A stretch of 64,000 nt of DNA from Rhodospirillales bacterium (GCA_027315365.1 DAHUYF010000123.1:1-64000), one strand, 5' to 3'; counted from the stretch's first letter, positions 27,804 to 37,700 are shown. Notes: generated by a model not told the origin, from the sequence alone. Made by a program: numbers and translations.

Positions 27804-30178
27804 CCGCCGCCCTCGCCCTTGCCGCGGACCCGCCGCCTCTTGCCGGCACGGTCGCGCTCTGCACCCATTGCGGCGCGGCGCTGGCGGACGGCAAGAGCGA
27901 TTTCTGCTGCGGTGGCTGCGCTGCCGCCCATCGGCTGATCGAGGAGCTCGGTCTCGAGCGCTACTACGCCGGCCGCCGCCTCGATCCGCAGCAGCCCGCG
28001 CCGCGGCCGTCGGAGGAGCCGACCGCGCCCATTGCGCCCTATGCCGAGACGCGCCCGGATGGTGCGCTCGACGTCCAGCTCATGGTCGACGGCCTCCATT
28101 GCGCCGCCTGCGTCTGGCTGATCGAGAGCGTGCTGGCGCGCCAGACGGAGGTCGTCGAGGCGCGCGTCAACCTGACCAGCCGGCGACTGCGTCTCGCCTG
28201 GCGCGGCGGTCCCGAGCCAGGCGAGCGGCTCGTCGGACTCGTGCAGCGGCTCGGCTATCGCGTCGTTCCCTTCGACCCGGAGCGCGGCGCCCGCGAGACG
28301 TCCGGGGAGGAGCGGCGCCTGCTGCGCGCGCTGGCCGTCGCCGGCTTCGCCGCCGGCAACGTCATGCTGCTGTCGGTTGCGGTCTGGGCCGGCGTCGGCG
28401 GCGAGATGGGGCGGGCGACGCGCGACCTGCTGCATTGGGTGTCGGCGCTGATCGCGCTTCCGGCGGTTGCCTATGCCGGCCAGCCTTTCTTCCGCTCCGC
28501 GTGGCGCGCGCTCGGCAACCGGCGCATGAACATGGACGTGCCGATCGCCACCGCCGTGACGCTGGCGACGGCGATGAGCCTCTATGAGACCGTTCGCTCG
28601 CGGCCGGAGGCGTATTTCGAATCGGCGGTGATGCTGCTGTTCTTCCTGCTGGTCGGCCGCTATCTCGACCTGCGTGCCCGTGGCCGCGCCCGCTCCGCCG
28701 CCGAGCGCCTGGTGGCTTTGATGGCCCAGTCCGCGACGGTGATCGACGCCGCCGGCAACACCCGGCGCGCGCCTGCCGCGTCGCTCGCGGCGGGCGACCA
28801 TGTGCTGGTCGCCGCCGGCGAGCGCATCGCCGTCGACGGCCGCGTCGGCGAAGGCCGCTCGTCGGTCGACAAGAGCCTCATCGACGGCGAGAGCCTGCCC
28901 GCCGATGTCGGCCCAGGAAGTAGCGTGCTCGCGGGGATGGTCAATCTCGCCGCGCCACTGCGGCTCACCGTCACCGCCACCGGCGAGCGCACCTTCCTGG
29001 CCGAAATCGTACGACTGATGGAAGCGGCCGAGCAGGGACATGCGCGGCTCGTCGTGCTGGCCGACCGCGTCGCGCGACTCTACGCACCGGTGGTGCATCT
29101 GCTGGCGCTTGCCACCTTCGCCGCCTGGCTATTCCTGGCGCCCTGGCAGGATGCCCTCCTCAACGCGGTGGCGGTCCTCATCATCACCTGCCCCTGCGCG
29201 CTCGGCCTCGCGGTTCCCGCGGTGCAGGTGATCGCCAGCGGCCGGCTGCTGCGCCGCGGAATCCTGCTGAAATCGGCGACGGCACTGGAGCGGCTCGCCG
29301 CCATCGACACCGTGGTCTTCGACAAGACCGGCACCCTCACCCTCGGCCGACTGGCGCTGCGCGAGGATCCCGGCATCGACCGCAGCGACCTCCTTCTCGC
29401 CTCGGCGCTGGCGGCGGCAAGCCGGCACCCGCTGAGCCAAGCCCTGCGCCGCGCCTGCCCGGACGCGGCGCCGCTCGCGGGCGCCAGCGAACATCCCGGC
29501 GCGGGGCTCAGCGCAGCAGCCGCCGAGGGCGAAATCCGGTTGGGAAGCCGCGCCTTTTGCGGCGTCGGCACGGCTCAGGACGAGGGGCTGCCGGAGCTGT
29601 GGTTGAGGCGCCCCGGCAAGGCCGCGCAGCGCTTCCGCTTCGTCGACACCCTCCGTCCCGATGCGGTTCGGGTGGTCCGAGAGCTGCGGCAGCGAGGAAA
29701 GCGCGTCCTGCTGCTGTCCGGCGACCGGGCGGGCGCCGTTGCCGCCCTGGCCCGGGATCTCGGCATCGGCGAGTGGCAGGCGGGCCTGCTGCCGCAAGCC
29801 AAATGCGCGGTACTCGCCGGCCTCGCAGCCGAAGGACGCAAGGCGCTGATGGTCGGCGACGGTCTCAACGACGCGCCGGCGCTTGCCGCCGCCTTCGTCT
29901 CGATGTCGCCGGCAACCGCCGCCGATGTCAGCCAGACCGCCGCCGATGTGATCTTCCAGGGACAGTCGCTCGAGGCAGTGGCCGAAACGCTGGCGGTCGC
30001 GCGGCAAAGCGCCCGCCGCGTGCGCGAGAATATCGGCTTCGCCATCGCCTACAACGTGATCGCCGTACCCCTCGCCATGCTGGGGTTGGTGACGCCGCCG
30101 CTCGCCGCGGCGGCCATGTCGGGCTCGTCGCTGGCCGTCGTCGGCAACGCGCTGCGGCTGACCCGGAGGCGACGGTGA
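27800..30178 (+). CDS. ccoI: Copper-transporting P1B-type ATPase FixI/CcoI
   Basis: This is a 792-residue copper exporter that loads copper for cbb3 oxidase. An N-terminal cysteine cluster (CTHCG and FCCGGC, residues 21-40) precedes a heavy-metal domain with GLHCAAC (about residue 98). The transport motif TCPCALGLAVP is near residue 463, the phosphorylation motif DKTGTLT near 508, and GDGLNDAPAL lies near the end. The FCCGGC pre-domain is typical of CcoI. Start and stop overlap the neighbours. Confidence 0.96.
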   Translation: MTAALALAADPPPLAGTVALCTHCGAALADGKSDFCCGGCAAAHRLIEELGLERYYAGRRLDPQQPAPRPSEEPTAPIAPYAETRPDGALDVQLMVDGLHCAACVWLIESVLARQTEVVEARVNLTSRRLRLAWRGGPEPGERLVGLVQRLGYRVVPFDPERGARETSGEERRLLRALAVAGFAAGNVMLLSVAVWAGVGGEMGRATRDLLHWVSALIALPAVAYAGQPFFRSAWRALGNRRMNMDVPIATAVTLATAMSLYETVRSRPEAYFESAVMLLFFLLVGRYLDLRARGRARSAAERLVALMAQSATVIDAAGNTRRAPAASLAAGDHVLVAAGERIAVDGRVGEGRSSVDKSLIDGESLPADVGPGSSVLAGMVNLAAPLRLTVTATGERTFLAEIVRLMEAAEQGHARLVVLADRVARLYAPVVHLLALATFAAWLFLAPWQDALLNAVAVLIITCPCALGLAVPAVQVIASGRLLRRGILLKSATALERLAAIDTVVFDKTGTLTLGRLALREDPGIDRSDLLLASALAAASRHPLSQALRRACPDAAPLAGASEHPGAGLSAAAAEGEIRLGSRAFCGVGTAQDEGLPELWLRRPGKAAQRFRFVDTLRPDAVRVVRELRQRGKRVLLLSGDRAGAVAALARDLGIGEWQAGLLPQAKCAVLAGLAAEGRKALMVGDGLNDAPALAAAFVSMSPATAADVSQTAADVIFQGQSLEAVAETLAVARQSARRVRENIGFAIAYNVIAVPLAMLGLVTPPLAAAAMSGSSLAVVGNALRLTRRRR

Positions 30179-30372
30179 ACGGGCTGCTGCTGCTCATCCC
30201 GATCGCTCTGGCGCTGGGGCTCGGCGGTCTCGCGGCGTTTCTCTGGGCCCTCCGCTCCGGCCAGTTCGACGACCTCGACGGCGCCGCTGGCCGCATTCTG
30301 TTCGACGAACCGGCCGCTCCCACCTCGCCGCCTTCCTCGCCCGTTGCGCAACGTCCCAGGAGATCGCCATGA
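30175..30372 (+). CDS. ccoS: cbb3-type oxidase assembly protein CcoS (FixS)
   Basis: This is a 65-residue protein with a GTG start overlapping the ccoI stop. It has one helix (about residues 3-25) followed by the family signature LWALRSGQFDDLDGAAGRILFD. It is required for heme and copper insertion into the oxidase. Its own stop overlaps the next gene. Confidence 0.95.
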   Translation: MNGLLLLIPIALALGLGGLAAFLWALRSGQFDDLDGAAGRILFDEPAAPTSPPSSPVAQRPRRSP

Positions 30373-30554
30373 CCAGCTCGCTTCTCGGTATCTTCGCCGC
30401 TCTGCTCGCGCTCCTCGGCGCCGTGCTCGCCGCGCACGCCATCGACACCGGCATGTTCACCTTCGGGCTCGGTCTGCTGGGCTTCGGCGTTTTCTTTGTG
30501 TATTGGCTGATGAAGGATCATTTCGACCAGCGTGAAGCGGCGCCGAAGACCTGA
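30369..30554 (+). CDS. Small two-helix membrane protein at the end of the cco operon
   Basis: This is a 61-residue protein with two hydrophobic segments (about residues 3-23 and 28-47) and a charged tail (KDHFDQREAAPKT). It starts in an ATGA overlap with ccoS, so it is translated with the oxidase assembly genes. I do not recognise the family. A role in cbb3 assembly or stability is inferred from coupling only. Confidence 0.7.
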   Translation: MTSSLLGIFAALLALLGAVLAAHAIDTGMFTFGLGLLGFGVFFVYWLMKDHFDQREAAPKT

Positions 30555-30569
30555 CCCCGGCGATCGCCC

Positions 30570-30788
30570 ATGCCCTATGCCAGCAACGACGACCTGCCGC
30601 TGGCGATCCGCGGCCATCTGCCGCCGCACGCGCAGGACATCTTTCGCGCGGCGTTCAACAGCGCCTGGGCCAGCTATGGCGCGCGCGAGCCCGCACGGCG
30701 CGAAGAGATCGCCCACCGCGTCGCCTGGGCCGCGGTCAAGCGGCGCTATCGCAGAGCGGGCGACGCGTGGGTGCCGATAGCCGACTGA
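30570..30788 (+). CDS. ChaB family protein
   Basis: This is a 72-residue protein matching the ChaB family (DLPLAIRGHLPPHAQDIFRAAFNSAW and HRVAWAAVKRRYRR). ChaB was first named as a regulator of the ChaA cation antiporter; its biochemical role is unclear. It follows the small membrane gene by 15 bp and is probably the last gene of the cco transcript. Confidence 0.88.
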   Translation: MPYASNDDLPLAIRGHLPPHAQDIFRAAFNSAWASYGAREPARREEIAHRVAWAAVKRRYRRAGDAWVPIAD

Positions 30789-30804
30789 AGCGCCCGGTGG
30801 CGCT
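30789..30804. terminator. Possible bidirectional terminator hairpin
   Basis: A perfect 6-bp stem with a 4-base loop (AGCGCC-CGGT-GGCGCT) lies exactly between the convergent chaB stop and the stop of the gene at 30804. There is no T-run, so an intrinsic terminator is only a suggestion. Confidence 0.35.
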
Positions 30805-31244
30805 CACGCGATGTCGGCGAAATGATGCGACAGCTCGGCGAGCGGAGTTTTGGTCAGATCCTTGGCGATTTCGGCCTTGAGCTTGGCGCGGGTGCCGTCG
30901 TCGAGCCCGACCCGCAGCTCGGCCAGCGCCCGCGGCGCGGCATAAAGGACCAACTCGTCGAAGGCGCCCTCGGCGGACGCCGCGTTGAGGCGGCCGGCGA
31001 TCTGTCGGACGAAGGCCGCCTTGCGCTCGCGATGCGGATCCGAACGCTGCTCGACCGCGTGGTGCGCCGTCGTGGCGCTTTCGTGCTGGCGGCCGGGCCG
31101 GTCGCTCACGATGTCGCGCGTCGGCACATGCGCCCCCGGCGCGTCGTATTCCGCGACGATCTCATAGCCCTCGCCACGGCGGGTCACGAAGCGCGCGCGG
31201 CTGCCATCCGCGAGAACAAACCAGACGATGCGCCGTTTGGGCAT
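30804..31244 (-). CDS. 'Host attachment' family protein (baeRF/eRF1-like)
   Basis: This is a 146-residue protein of the PF10116-type 'host attachment' family, now grouped with bacterial eRF1-like (baeRF) domains. Features are IVWFVLADGSRARF at the N-terminus, an acidic/basic central linker, and FDELVLYAAPRALAELR. The family is common in alphaproteobacterial stress clusters and its activity is unknown. The ATG at 31244 has AAGGAGGG upstream. It has an FNR-type site 103 bp upstream. Confidence 0.85.
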   Translation of the reverse strand: MPKRRIVWFVLADGSRARFVTRRGEGYEIVAEYDAPGAHVPTRDIVSDRPGRQHESATTAHHAVEQRSDPHRERKAAFVRQIAGRLNAASAEGAFDELVLYAAPRALAELRVGLDDGTRAKLKAEIAKDLTKTPLAELSHHFADIA

Positions 31245-31340
31245 GCTGCCCTCCTTTTCCTGCCGCAGGGGAAAACGCTCCCCGCGATCTTCGGTGACCG
31301 AACCGAGAAAAAAGCCTATGCCGCCGCGACCGCCGCGGCG

Positions 31341-31354
31341 TTGACCTGGGTCAA
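31341..31354 (-). promoter_or_regulatory. FNR/FixK-type site TTGACCCAGGTCAA (minus strand)
   Basis: Perfect palindrome 103 bp upstream of the eRF1-like gene (31244). On the minus strand its TGA is also the stop codon of the L,D-transpeptidase gene, the same arrangement as at 14232. Confidence 0.77.
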
Positions 31355-32316
31355 TAGGGAACCGGCCGCGTGATCTGTACCGCGACGCCGTCGCGCCGCA
31401 GTTCCGCCAGGTGGACGGTGTACCAGTCGACGCGGGCGACATCCTCGCCCGCCGCCTTGGTCACGAGGCCGTCGGCGTCGGCGGCCTCGCTCGAGCGCGG
31501 GACGCCCTCAGTCTCGAGGCTATCCGCGTCCGCCTGTGTCGGATGGACCTCGAGATAGAGTTCGCCGGCCGACCAGCCGATCTTGATTGGCTGGTTCACC
31601 ACCGTCACCCGCGTGCCGACCGCGACGGCGCGATAGAGCCATTCGATGTCCCGGGGATAAAGGCGGATGCAGCCATGGCTGTCGCGCCGGCCGATGCTGT
31701 AAGGCTTGTTCGTGCCGTGGATGGCGTAGCCGGTCCAGCCGAGATAGAGCGCGTAATCGCCCATGGGATTGTCGGGCCCCGGACCGATCGATGGCGGCAA
31801 GTCGGGATCTTCCTCGTGCTCCGATTTCGTCGGGACCCAGACGGGATGGACGCGCTTGTCCACGATCTCGGTGCGCCCGACCGGCGTCTCCCAGCCTTCG
31901 TCGCCGATGCCGATCGGAAAGCTCCGCGGCTCGCCCTTAGGCGGATAATAATAAAGGCGCATATCCGGCAGGTTGATGACGATGCCCCGGCGCGGCGCGT
32001 CGGGCAGAACGTGCTGCGAGGGCAAGGTCAGCACCTTGCCGGCGCCGGGCAACCATGGATCGATGCCGGGATTCGCGGCGCGTATCTCGACATAGCCGAT
32101 GTCATGATCCCGGGCGATGTCGAGCAGCGTATCCCGGCTCTGCGTCACATAGATCTCGGGAATGCCGATCACGTCGCCGGCAAGCGCGCGAGCCTGCGTA
32201 TCGAGCGCGAGGAACGCGATGCTCGCCGCAAGCGCCAGGCGGCGGCGCCATCCGAGCGGCAAGGTTGGCGACGCGGAAGCGACCCTGACCGGGCGGCGCC
32301 AATACCCTACGGGCAT
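31351..32316 (-). CDS. L,D-transpeptidase (YkuD) with LysM-like N-terminal domain
   Basis: This is a 321-residue periplasmic enzyme. A signal-anchor (about residues 24-46) precedes a LysM-like segment (YVTQSRDTLLDIARDHDIGY to KVLTLP). The YkuD catalytic domain has YAIHGTNKPYSIGRRDSHGCIRLY, with the catalytic Cys in HGCIRL. Such enzymes form 3-3 cross-links in peptidoglycan or attach lipoproteins to it. The start at 32316 leaves an 85-residue extension after the catalytic motif. It is divergent from a second YkuD gene. Confidence 0.9.
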   Translation of the reverse strand: MPVGYWRRPVRVASASPTLPLGWRRRLALAASIAFLALDTQARALAGDVIGIPEIYVTQSRDTLLDIARDHDIGYVEIRAANPGIDPWLPGAGKVLTLPSQHVLPDAPRRGIVINLPDMRLYYYPPKGEPRSFPIGIGDEGWETPVGRTEIVDKRVHPVWVPTKSEHEEDPDLPPSIGPGPDNPMGDYALYLGWTGYAIHGTNKPYSIGRRDSHGCIRLYPRDIEWLYRAVAVGTRVTVVNQPIKIGWSAGELYLEVHPTQADADSLETEGVPRSSEAADADGLVTKAAGEDVARVDWYTVHLAELRRDGVAVQITRPVPY

Positions 32317-32329
32317 TGACGTACATCCA
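32316..32329. promoter_or_regulatory. Weak FNR-type site TTGACGTACATCCA (13/14)
   Basis: It differs from TTGA-N6-TCAA at one position and shares the core CGTACA with the perfect site at 48477. It overlaps the start of the leftward transpeptidase gene, so it is more likely to act on the rightward gene (ATG at 32389, 66 bp away). Confidence 0.4.
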
Positions 32330-32388
32330 TGCGCCAAGTATGCCGAGCCCGCGCCAAGAACAGCCTTGGCCGGAAGCAGGGCTCTGCC

Positions 32389-32913
32389 ATGCCGTTTCGC
32401 GGCCATAGCCGACGTGTCGCGATACTTTTCCTCGTGCTCATCTTTGCCGCGGTCGCGACGGCGCCACCGGCCGCGGCGCAGACGATCGGGAAGGCGGATC
32501 GAATCCTGGTCCTCAAGGCAAAGCGTAGATTGCTGCTGCTGCGCGGCGGCGTCGTGCTCAAATCCTACCCGATCGCGCTCGGCTCGCATCCCCGCGGGCC
32601 GAAACGCCGCGAAGGCGACGGCAGGACGCCCGAAGGCCTCTACGTCATTGACGGCCGGCTGGCCCGGACGCCCTACCACCTGGCGCTCCACATCTCCTAT
32701 CCCGACGCGCGCGACATAAGGCGCGCCCGCACGGCCGGCAGGGATCCCGGCGACGCGATCCTGATCCACGGCATGCCGGCCCCCTTCGGGCGCACGGATC
32801 CGGTTCGCTTCTACCGCGATTGGACGAATGGCTGCATCGCGGTGGGCAACATCGCCATCGAGGAGATATGGAACGCGGTCGATGACGGCACACCCATCGA
32901 GATAAGGCCTTAG
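32389..32913 (+). CDS. L,D-transpeptidase family protein (short YkuD type)
   Basis: This is a 174-residue secreted protein. A signal peptide (about residues 1-30) is followed by a YkuD domain with ILIHGMP and the catalytic DWTNGCIAV motif. The ATG at 32389 puts the signal peptide at the N-terminus. An in-frame ATG at 32329 would add 20 basic residues. It has no LysM domain, so it is not a simple duplicate of the divergent neighbour. It is likely to modify peptidoglycan under the same stress conditions. Confidence 0.88.
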   Translation: MPFRGHSRRVAILFLVLIFAAVATAPPAAAQTIGKADRILVLKAKRRLLLLRGGVVLKSYPIALGSHPRGPKRREGDGRTPEGLYVIDGRLARTPYHLALHISYPDARDIRRARTAGRDPGDAILIHGMPAPFGRTDPVRFYRDWTNGCIAVGNIAIEEIWNAVDDGTPIEIRP

Positions 32914-32997
32914 CAACGGTCTGGAGGCCCGAGGGGCATGGCGCAGGGGCCGCGGCAGCGAACGGCACCGGCACCTTCAGGCACTTGGCCACAGGCG

Positions 32998-33654
32998 CTA
33001 GGGCCGGACCAGCTCGATGCGATCCTCGACCTGCGCCACGCCGGGCGCGGACCATGCGGCGCGCTCGATCGCCTCGCGCTCGATCCAGGCATTGACCTTG
33101 CCCGCCAGGGTGACCTTGCTGCCGGACACCGTCACCGTGACTTTTCCGGCCTCGACCTCGGCATTGCGCTCGAGCGCGGCGCGGATCGTCGCCTGCACGT
33201 CCTCGGCGCGCAATTTCGGCGCGATGGCGATGTCGTTGATGACGGATCGAACGCCTCCCAGCTTGCGCACGTCGGCTTCGGCCTCGGCACGCTGGAACTG
33301 CCAGTCGACGTCGCCGCTCAAGGTGACGATGCCGTGCTCGACCTTGACGCCGATCCGATCGCGGGGAACCATCGCGTCCCAACTCAGGATCTGCACCGCG
33401 CGCGCCGCGATCTCCTCATCGGCCGTCTTGCGGTCGCCCGGCAACCTTACTTCGAGTTCCTGGGCGACGGCCTTGACGCCCTTCACCCGCCGCGCCGTGC
33501 GCTCCGCGGCGAATTTCTCGACGAAGCTGTCGACGTGACCCGACAGCGTGACCACGCCGCCGCGGACGCTGATGCCGATGTGCGCAGCATTGACGCTGGG
33601 CTCAAATTCCATCTCGTCGATCACCCGCTGCTGCAAGATCAGGTCGTCCTTCAT
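32998..33654 (-). CDS. Three-BON-domain protein
   Basis: This is a 218-residue protein with three BON repeats (about residues 1-75, 78-145 and 148-218), each with a GGVVTLSGHV-like strand pair. No signal peptide is seen. BON proteins bind membranes or peptidoglycan and are linked to osmotic and envelope stress. The ATG at 33654 has GGAGGAG upstream. An FNR-type site lies 84 bp before it. The copy at 13653-14144 matches its second and third domains closely. Confidence 0.9.
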   Translation of the reverse strand: MKDDLILQQRVIDEMEFEPSVNAAHIGISVRGGVVTLSGHVDSFVEKFAAERTARRVKGVKAVAQELEVRLPGDRKTADEEIAARAVQILSWDAMVPRDRIGVKVEHGIVTLSGDVDWQFQRAEAEADVRKLGGVRSVINDIAIAPKLRAEDVQATIRAALERNAEVEAGKVTVTVSGSKVTLAGKVNAWIEREAIERAAWSAPGVAQVEDRIELVRP

Positions 33655-34343
33655 GGCGATCTCCTCCGAGAGCCGCTCCCCGCAAGCACGGGGAATGGCC
33701 CGCAGCATCGGGACTCGCACGGAACGCCGCATTGATCTGCGTCAACCCGCGCCGGCCGATCGGCGGATCGGCTCGAGCCCCTCCGCGACCGGACGAGTTC
33801 CGCGCCAAAATTTAACACAAGGCGGGACATCGGGCTCGGCTTATGACCGTGGCGGTCGGGCATCGCCGGCCGTAGCGGCCGCCGGGTTGCGGCCGAGCTA
33901 TCGTAAGTGGCGCCTCGAATATTCGCCCGCACCTCCCGGGGAAGCCGCTGAGCCACCCCGGCTCGGCGGCGAGGCTGCCGCCAGGTCAGGAGCTCTGAAC
34001 GTTAAATGCTGACGCATTCCAAGCGAGTCGACGATGGCGATGGGCCGATCAGGCATGGAAACCTCGTCCGGGCGCGCGCGCCCAATGGTCGCACCACGCT
34101 GATTGGCCGGGTTGAGGTTGAGGATGCCGTCCGGTGGTGCGTCACTTTGCCCGGAGCCGGCAGCCGCGCAAGCCGCGTCGGCGCGGACCGACTAGCCCAC
34201 AGAATTCATACCACTAATTCGCCGCGGGCGGCCTCACGATACATGAACGCCGCTCGATCGGGTCGAGATGCGCGACGTTCTGACCGGTTAGCAGAGCATG
34301 CGGGAGTTGAGAATATGTCGTCTTGTCTGACACGGAGAGTAAA
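33655..34343. other. Gene-free stretch of about 690 bp
   Basis: It contains the FNR-type site at 33732-33745 and an AT-richer patch near 33810 and near 34200. Reading frames in it, such as one at 34006-34347, lack family features and a good ribosome-binding site, and I do not support them. I see no RNA gene or repeat. Confidence 0.6.
33732..33745 (-). promoter_or_regulatory. FNR/FixK-type site TTGACGCAGATCAA (minus strand)
   Basis: Perfect palindrome centred 84 bp upstream of the three-BON gene. The minus-strand sequence differs from the site ahead of the truncated BON paralogue (14232) at one base of the spacer, so the operator appears to have been duplicated or kept with the gene. Confidence 0.8.
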
Positions 34344-34637
34344 ATGAAGATCATTCCGGAGCGCGTGACTGTCATCCCTGATGCCCAGCGCAATGAACTC
34401 ACGGTTATCATGGAAGGATTCCGTCTGACCTTAAGCGCGGAGGAATCCCGCGCGCTGAGCTACGCGTTGGTACAAGGGATGAAGCAACTCCCGGCGGACC
34501 CGCTGACGCGTCCATTCGCGGCCGCCCCTTCGGCGGCGCCGTCGCACAAGCCGGCGGTAAATTCCTCGGCGCAAGAGGCGCCGGCATCGAGAACCGGCGA
34601 GACCGGGGCTGACCATATACGCTCGCTGTCCGCCTGA
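34344..34637 (+). CDS. Small protein, paralogue of 38056-38334
   Basis: This is a 97-residue protein with no family I recognise. Its first 50 residues align well with the protein at 38056-38334 on the other strand: both read MK(I/V)(I/V), a V/ITV strand, an M-(E/G)-G-(F/Y)-R turn, and EE(S/A)R(A/S)L. The C-terminal half is Ala/Pro/Ser-rich and differs. GGAGAG precedes the ATG. It sits 128 bp before the hybrid kinase gene, and the paralogue lies just beyond that gene's end, so the two bracket the kinase. Confidence 0.68.
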   Translation: MKIIPERVTVIPDAQRNELTVIMEGFRLTLSAEESRALSYALVQGMKQLPADPLTRPFAAAPSAAPSHKPAVNSSAQEAPASRTGETGADHIRSLSA

Positions 34638-34764
34638 ACATAAAGCCGGTCGCTGAACGGCAGCCGACGCGTTCCTGAGGAACGCAGAGCGACAGCCGCC
34701 ACAAGAATAAACCCGCTTCGCCTCTCTCCGCAGGCAAGCGCCAAAATCATCGCCGCTCCGCGTC

Positions 34765-37700
34765 ATGATGAGCCAACTAGCCAGCAGCACCGCGATTTAC
34801 GCGATCGTGTCGATCGCATATGCCAGCCTGGTCGGAATCATGCGGAGCACGGCCCCGCGTCATCGGCAGGTCGCCATCGGTGCGATCCTGGGAATGGGGG
34901 CTTTGCTCTGCACGCTGGCGCAGCGTCACACGGGCAGGCCGTTGCCCATCGATGACGGTATCGTCACGATCGGCCTCGCGCCGGCTTTCGGCGGCGGCAT
35001 GGCGACCGTGGTGGCCGCCATCATCGCGGCGGCATCACTCTTCTGGCTGGATGGCAGTTCCCCCTACACGGCGCTGCCTGAAATTCCCGTCGCTGCCGTC
35101 ATCGGCATCGCGGTCACCGAAGCGCTTCGGCGCCAGCGACCTGGCTTCGGATGGCGAGAACTGGTCGTGCTCGCGCTCAGCCTGACGCTCGGCGCCGCAC
35201 TGCTCGTTGCTCCGACGTCGGCGTTCCGGGCGTCGCCGGCCGACATGGCATTCGCTCTCGCCGCCCGAATCCTGCTCGGAACCATCGTATTGGGCACGTT
35301 TCTGCAGCGATGGGGCGAAGCGGAGCGGCGGATAAGCGAGAGCGAGCGACGACGGCGGGCGCTCGCGGCCAATGTCCCCGGCACAGTGATGCAGATTACC
35401 GTCAATCCCGCCGGGGAAATGAGCTTTGCCTTCGACGCCACGGATCCGTTGCGGATTTTCGGCGATGCCGCGCTGACCCCGACAACCGACGCCGCAAAAT
35501 TCCTGCAATCGATCCATCCCGACGATCGCGCCGCCTTTCGGCGCTCCCTCGTCGAGGCAGGTCGCTCGCTCAGCCCATGGTCGCACGAGTTTCGTGTCCT
35601 GCTGCCCGGCGGCAGGCAACGTTGGCTGCGCGCCCGGGCCACGCCCGCCCCGTCCGGCCGCGGCGACATCCTCTGGGAGGCGATCGTGGTCAACGTGACG
35701 ACGCGCAAGGATGTCGAGCAAGTGCTGCGGCGAAGCGAGGTGCTTCACCGCCTGCTCGCCGAAAATACCACCGAGGTCCTCGGCAGCATCGGCCCGCAGC
35801 AGAGCTGGCTCTATGTCTCGCCGTCGGTTCGGACCATTCTCGGCTATGAGCCCAACGACATGATCGGCCGATCATGGCTTTCGCTCGTCGACGCGGCGGA
35901 CGCCGCGCGGGTCAAGGATGCGATGCACGGCCTGGTTCCCGGCGGCCCGGCGGTCACCGTCGCCTACCGCATGCGGCGCGGCGACGGCAGGGTGCTCGGA
36001 GTCGAAGAGACGCGGCGCCTCATCACGGGCGGTCCGGCCGGCGAGCCGGCGGAAAGCGTCAGCGTCATCCGCCCGGTCGCGACCGGACGCGCCGGGACTT
36101 TCGCGGCCGCCGCCGAGGCGGAGCCGGTCCACGGACGCGATGGACCGTTCGCGCGCATGCTCGACGCCGCCAATGCCGGGATCGTCGTCATGGATCCGCA
36201 TCATCCGGATCACCCCGTCATCTTCGCCAATCGCGCCGCAACAAAAATCACCGGCTACGGCCGTGCCGAGTTCATCGGCCGACGCTGGCGACTGCTCGAC
36301 GGGCCGAACGCCGACCCCGGGGTCGCGAAGCAGATCGACGAGGCGATGCGGCAGCAGCGGCCGCTGTCGACGACATTCGTCGCGCGCCGGAAGGACGGGA
36401 CCGCCTACTGGATGAGGTTCGATTTCAGCCCGGTACGCGACGAGGCAGGACAGGTCGACGCCTATGTCAGCGTCTTCTCCGATATTTCCGAGCAGAAGCG
36501 GATCGAGGACGACCTGCGCCGCGCCCGCGATGCGGCGGAAGAGGCGAACCAGGCGAAGTCCGAGTTCATCGCCAACATAAGCCATGAGCTGCGCACGCCC
36601 CTCAACGGCGTCATCGGCTTCACCAATCTGCTGCTTAACGAGAACCTTCCGGCGGAACAGCGGCGCTACGCCACGTTTGCCCATGACGCCGGCAGCTCGC
36701 TGCTGGCCATCATCAACAACATCCTCGACCTCTCCAAGATCGAGGCGGGCAAGCTGACCCTGGTCGAGACCGATTTCAGCGTCGTCGACCTCGCCGTCAG
36801 CTGCAACACGGTGGTGTGGCATGCCGCGCGCGAACGGGGGTTGGATCTCAACTTCGTCCTGAAGCCGGATGTGATGAACCTGGTGCGCGGCGATCCCAAC
36901 CGCATCCGGCAGGTCCTGTTGAACCTCCTCAGCAACGCGATCAAGTACACGGAAAAAGGCAGCGTCGTGCTCACCATCGCCAAGCTCGCGGACCTTCCAA
37001 CCGGCACGACCCTCAAATTTTCGGTCACCGACACCGGGGTCGGCATCGCCAAGGAGCAGCAATCCAGGCTGTTCCAAAAGTTCTCGCAAATCGAGGACAA
37101 GCCCGGCATCTACCTGCGGGGAACCGGCCTCGGACTGGCGATCTGCAAGAACCTCGTCGAGCATATGGGCGGGTCGATCGGCGTCACCAGCATGCCGGGG
37201 CTGGGCAGCAATTTCTGGTTCAGCGTGCCGCTGAAGGCGGCCATCGGCGACGGCCGCAAGCCGGGCGAGCGGAACACGCCCGCCCATCGGGGCGTGCGCA
37301 TCTTGCTGGTCGAGGATACGCTGATGAACCAGGAGCTGATGATCACCCTGCTGCGCCGCGCCGGGCACGAGGTAGAGCTAGCAGCCGACGGCGAGGCGGC
37401 GGTCGAGGCGGTGCGGCGGCATGAATTCGACCTTATCCTCATGGATGTGCAGCTGCCGCGCATGGACGGCATGGCGGCGACCCGCGCGATCCGCCGGCTC
37501 GGGACCGCGACGTCCCGCGCTCCCATCATCGCCATGACCGCGCGCGCGCTTTCAGGCGACGTCGAGAAGTGTCTTGATGCCGGCATGGACGACCATCTCT
37601 CGAAGCCCGTCGACGCCGCCGCATTGCTGGCGATCATCGATCGCTGGGTTCGCGCGCGTCAGCCCGCTCCGGGCGAGACGGCTCCGCCCGAAAGGATCGG

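Noticed and set aside
32329-32388. Start of the rightward L,D-transpeptidase at 32329
   Set aside because: The added 20 residues are basic and would precede the signal peptide; the ATG at 32389 gives a normal secretion signal.
34006-34347. A possible 113-residue gene before the small kinase-associated protein
   Set aside because: No ribosome-binding site or family features; its end overlaps the better-supported gene at 34344.
34640-34764. GGAAC-type (EcfG general stress) promoter before the hybrid kinase
   Set aside because: GGAAC is present, but no CGTT follows at the 16-17 bp spacing; the same check failed at other GGAAC copies near 39240, 41482 and 48392.
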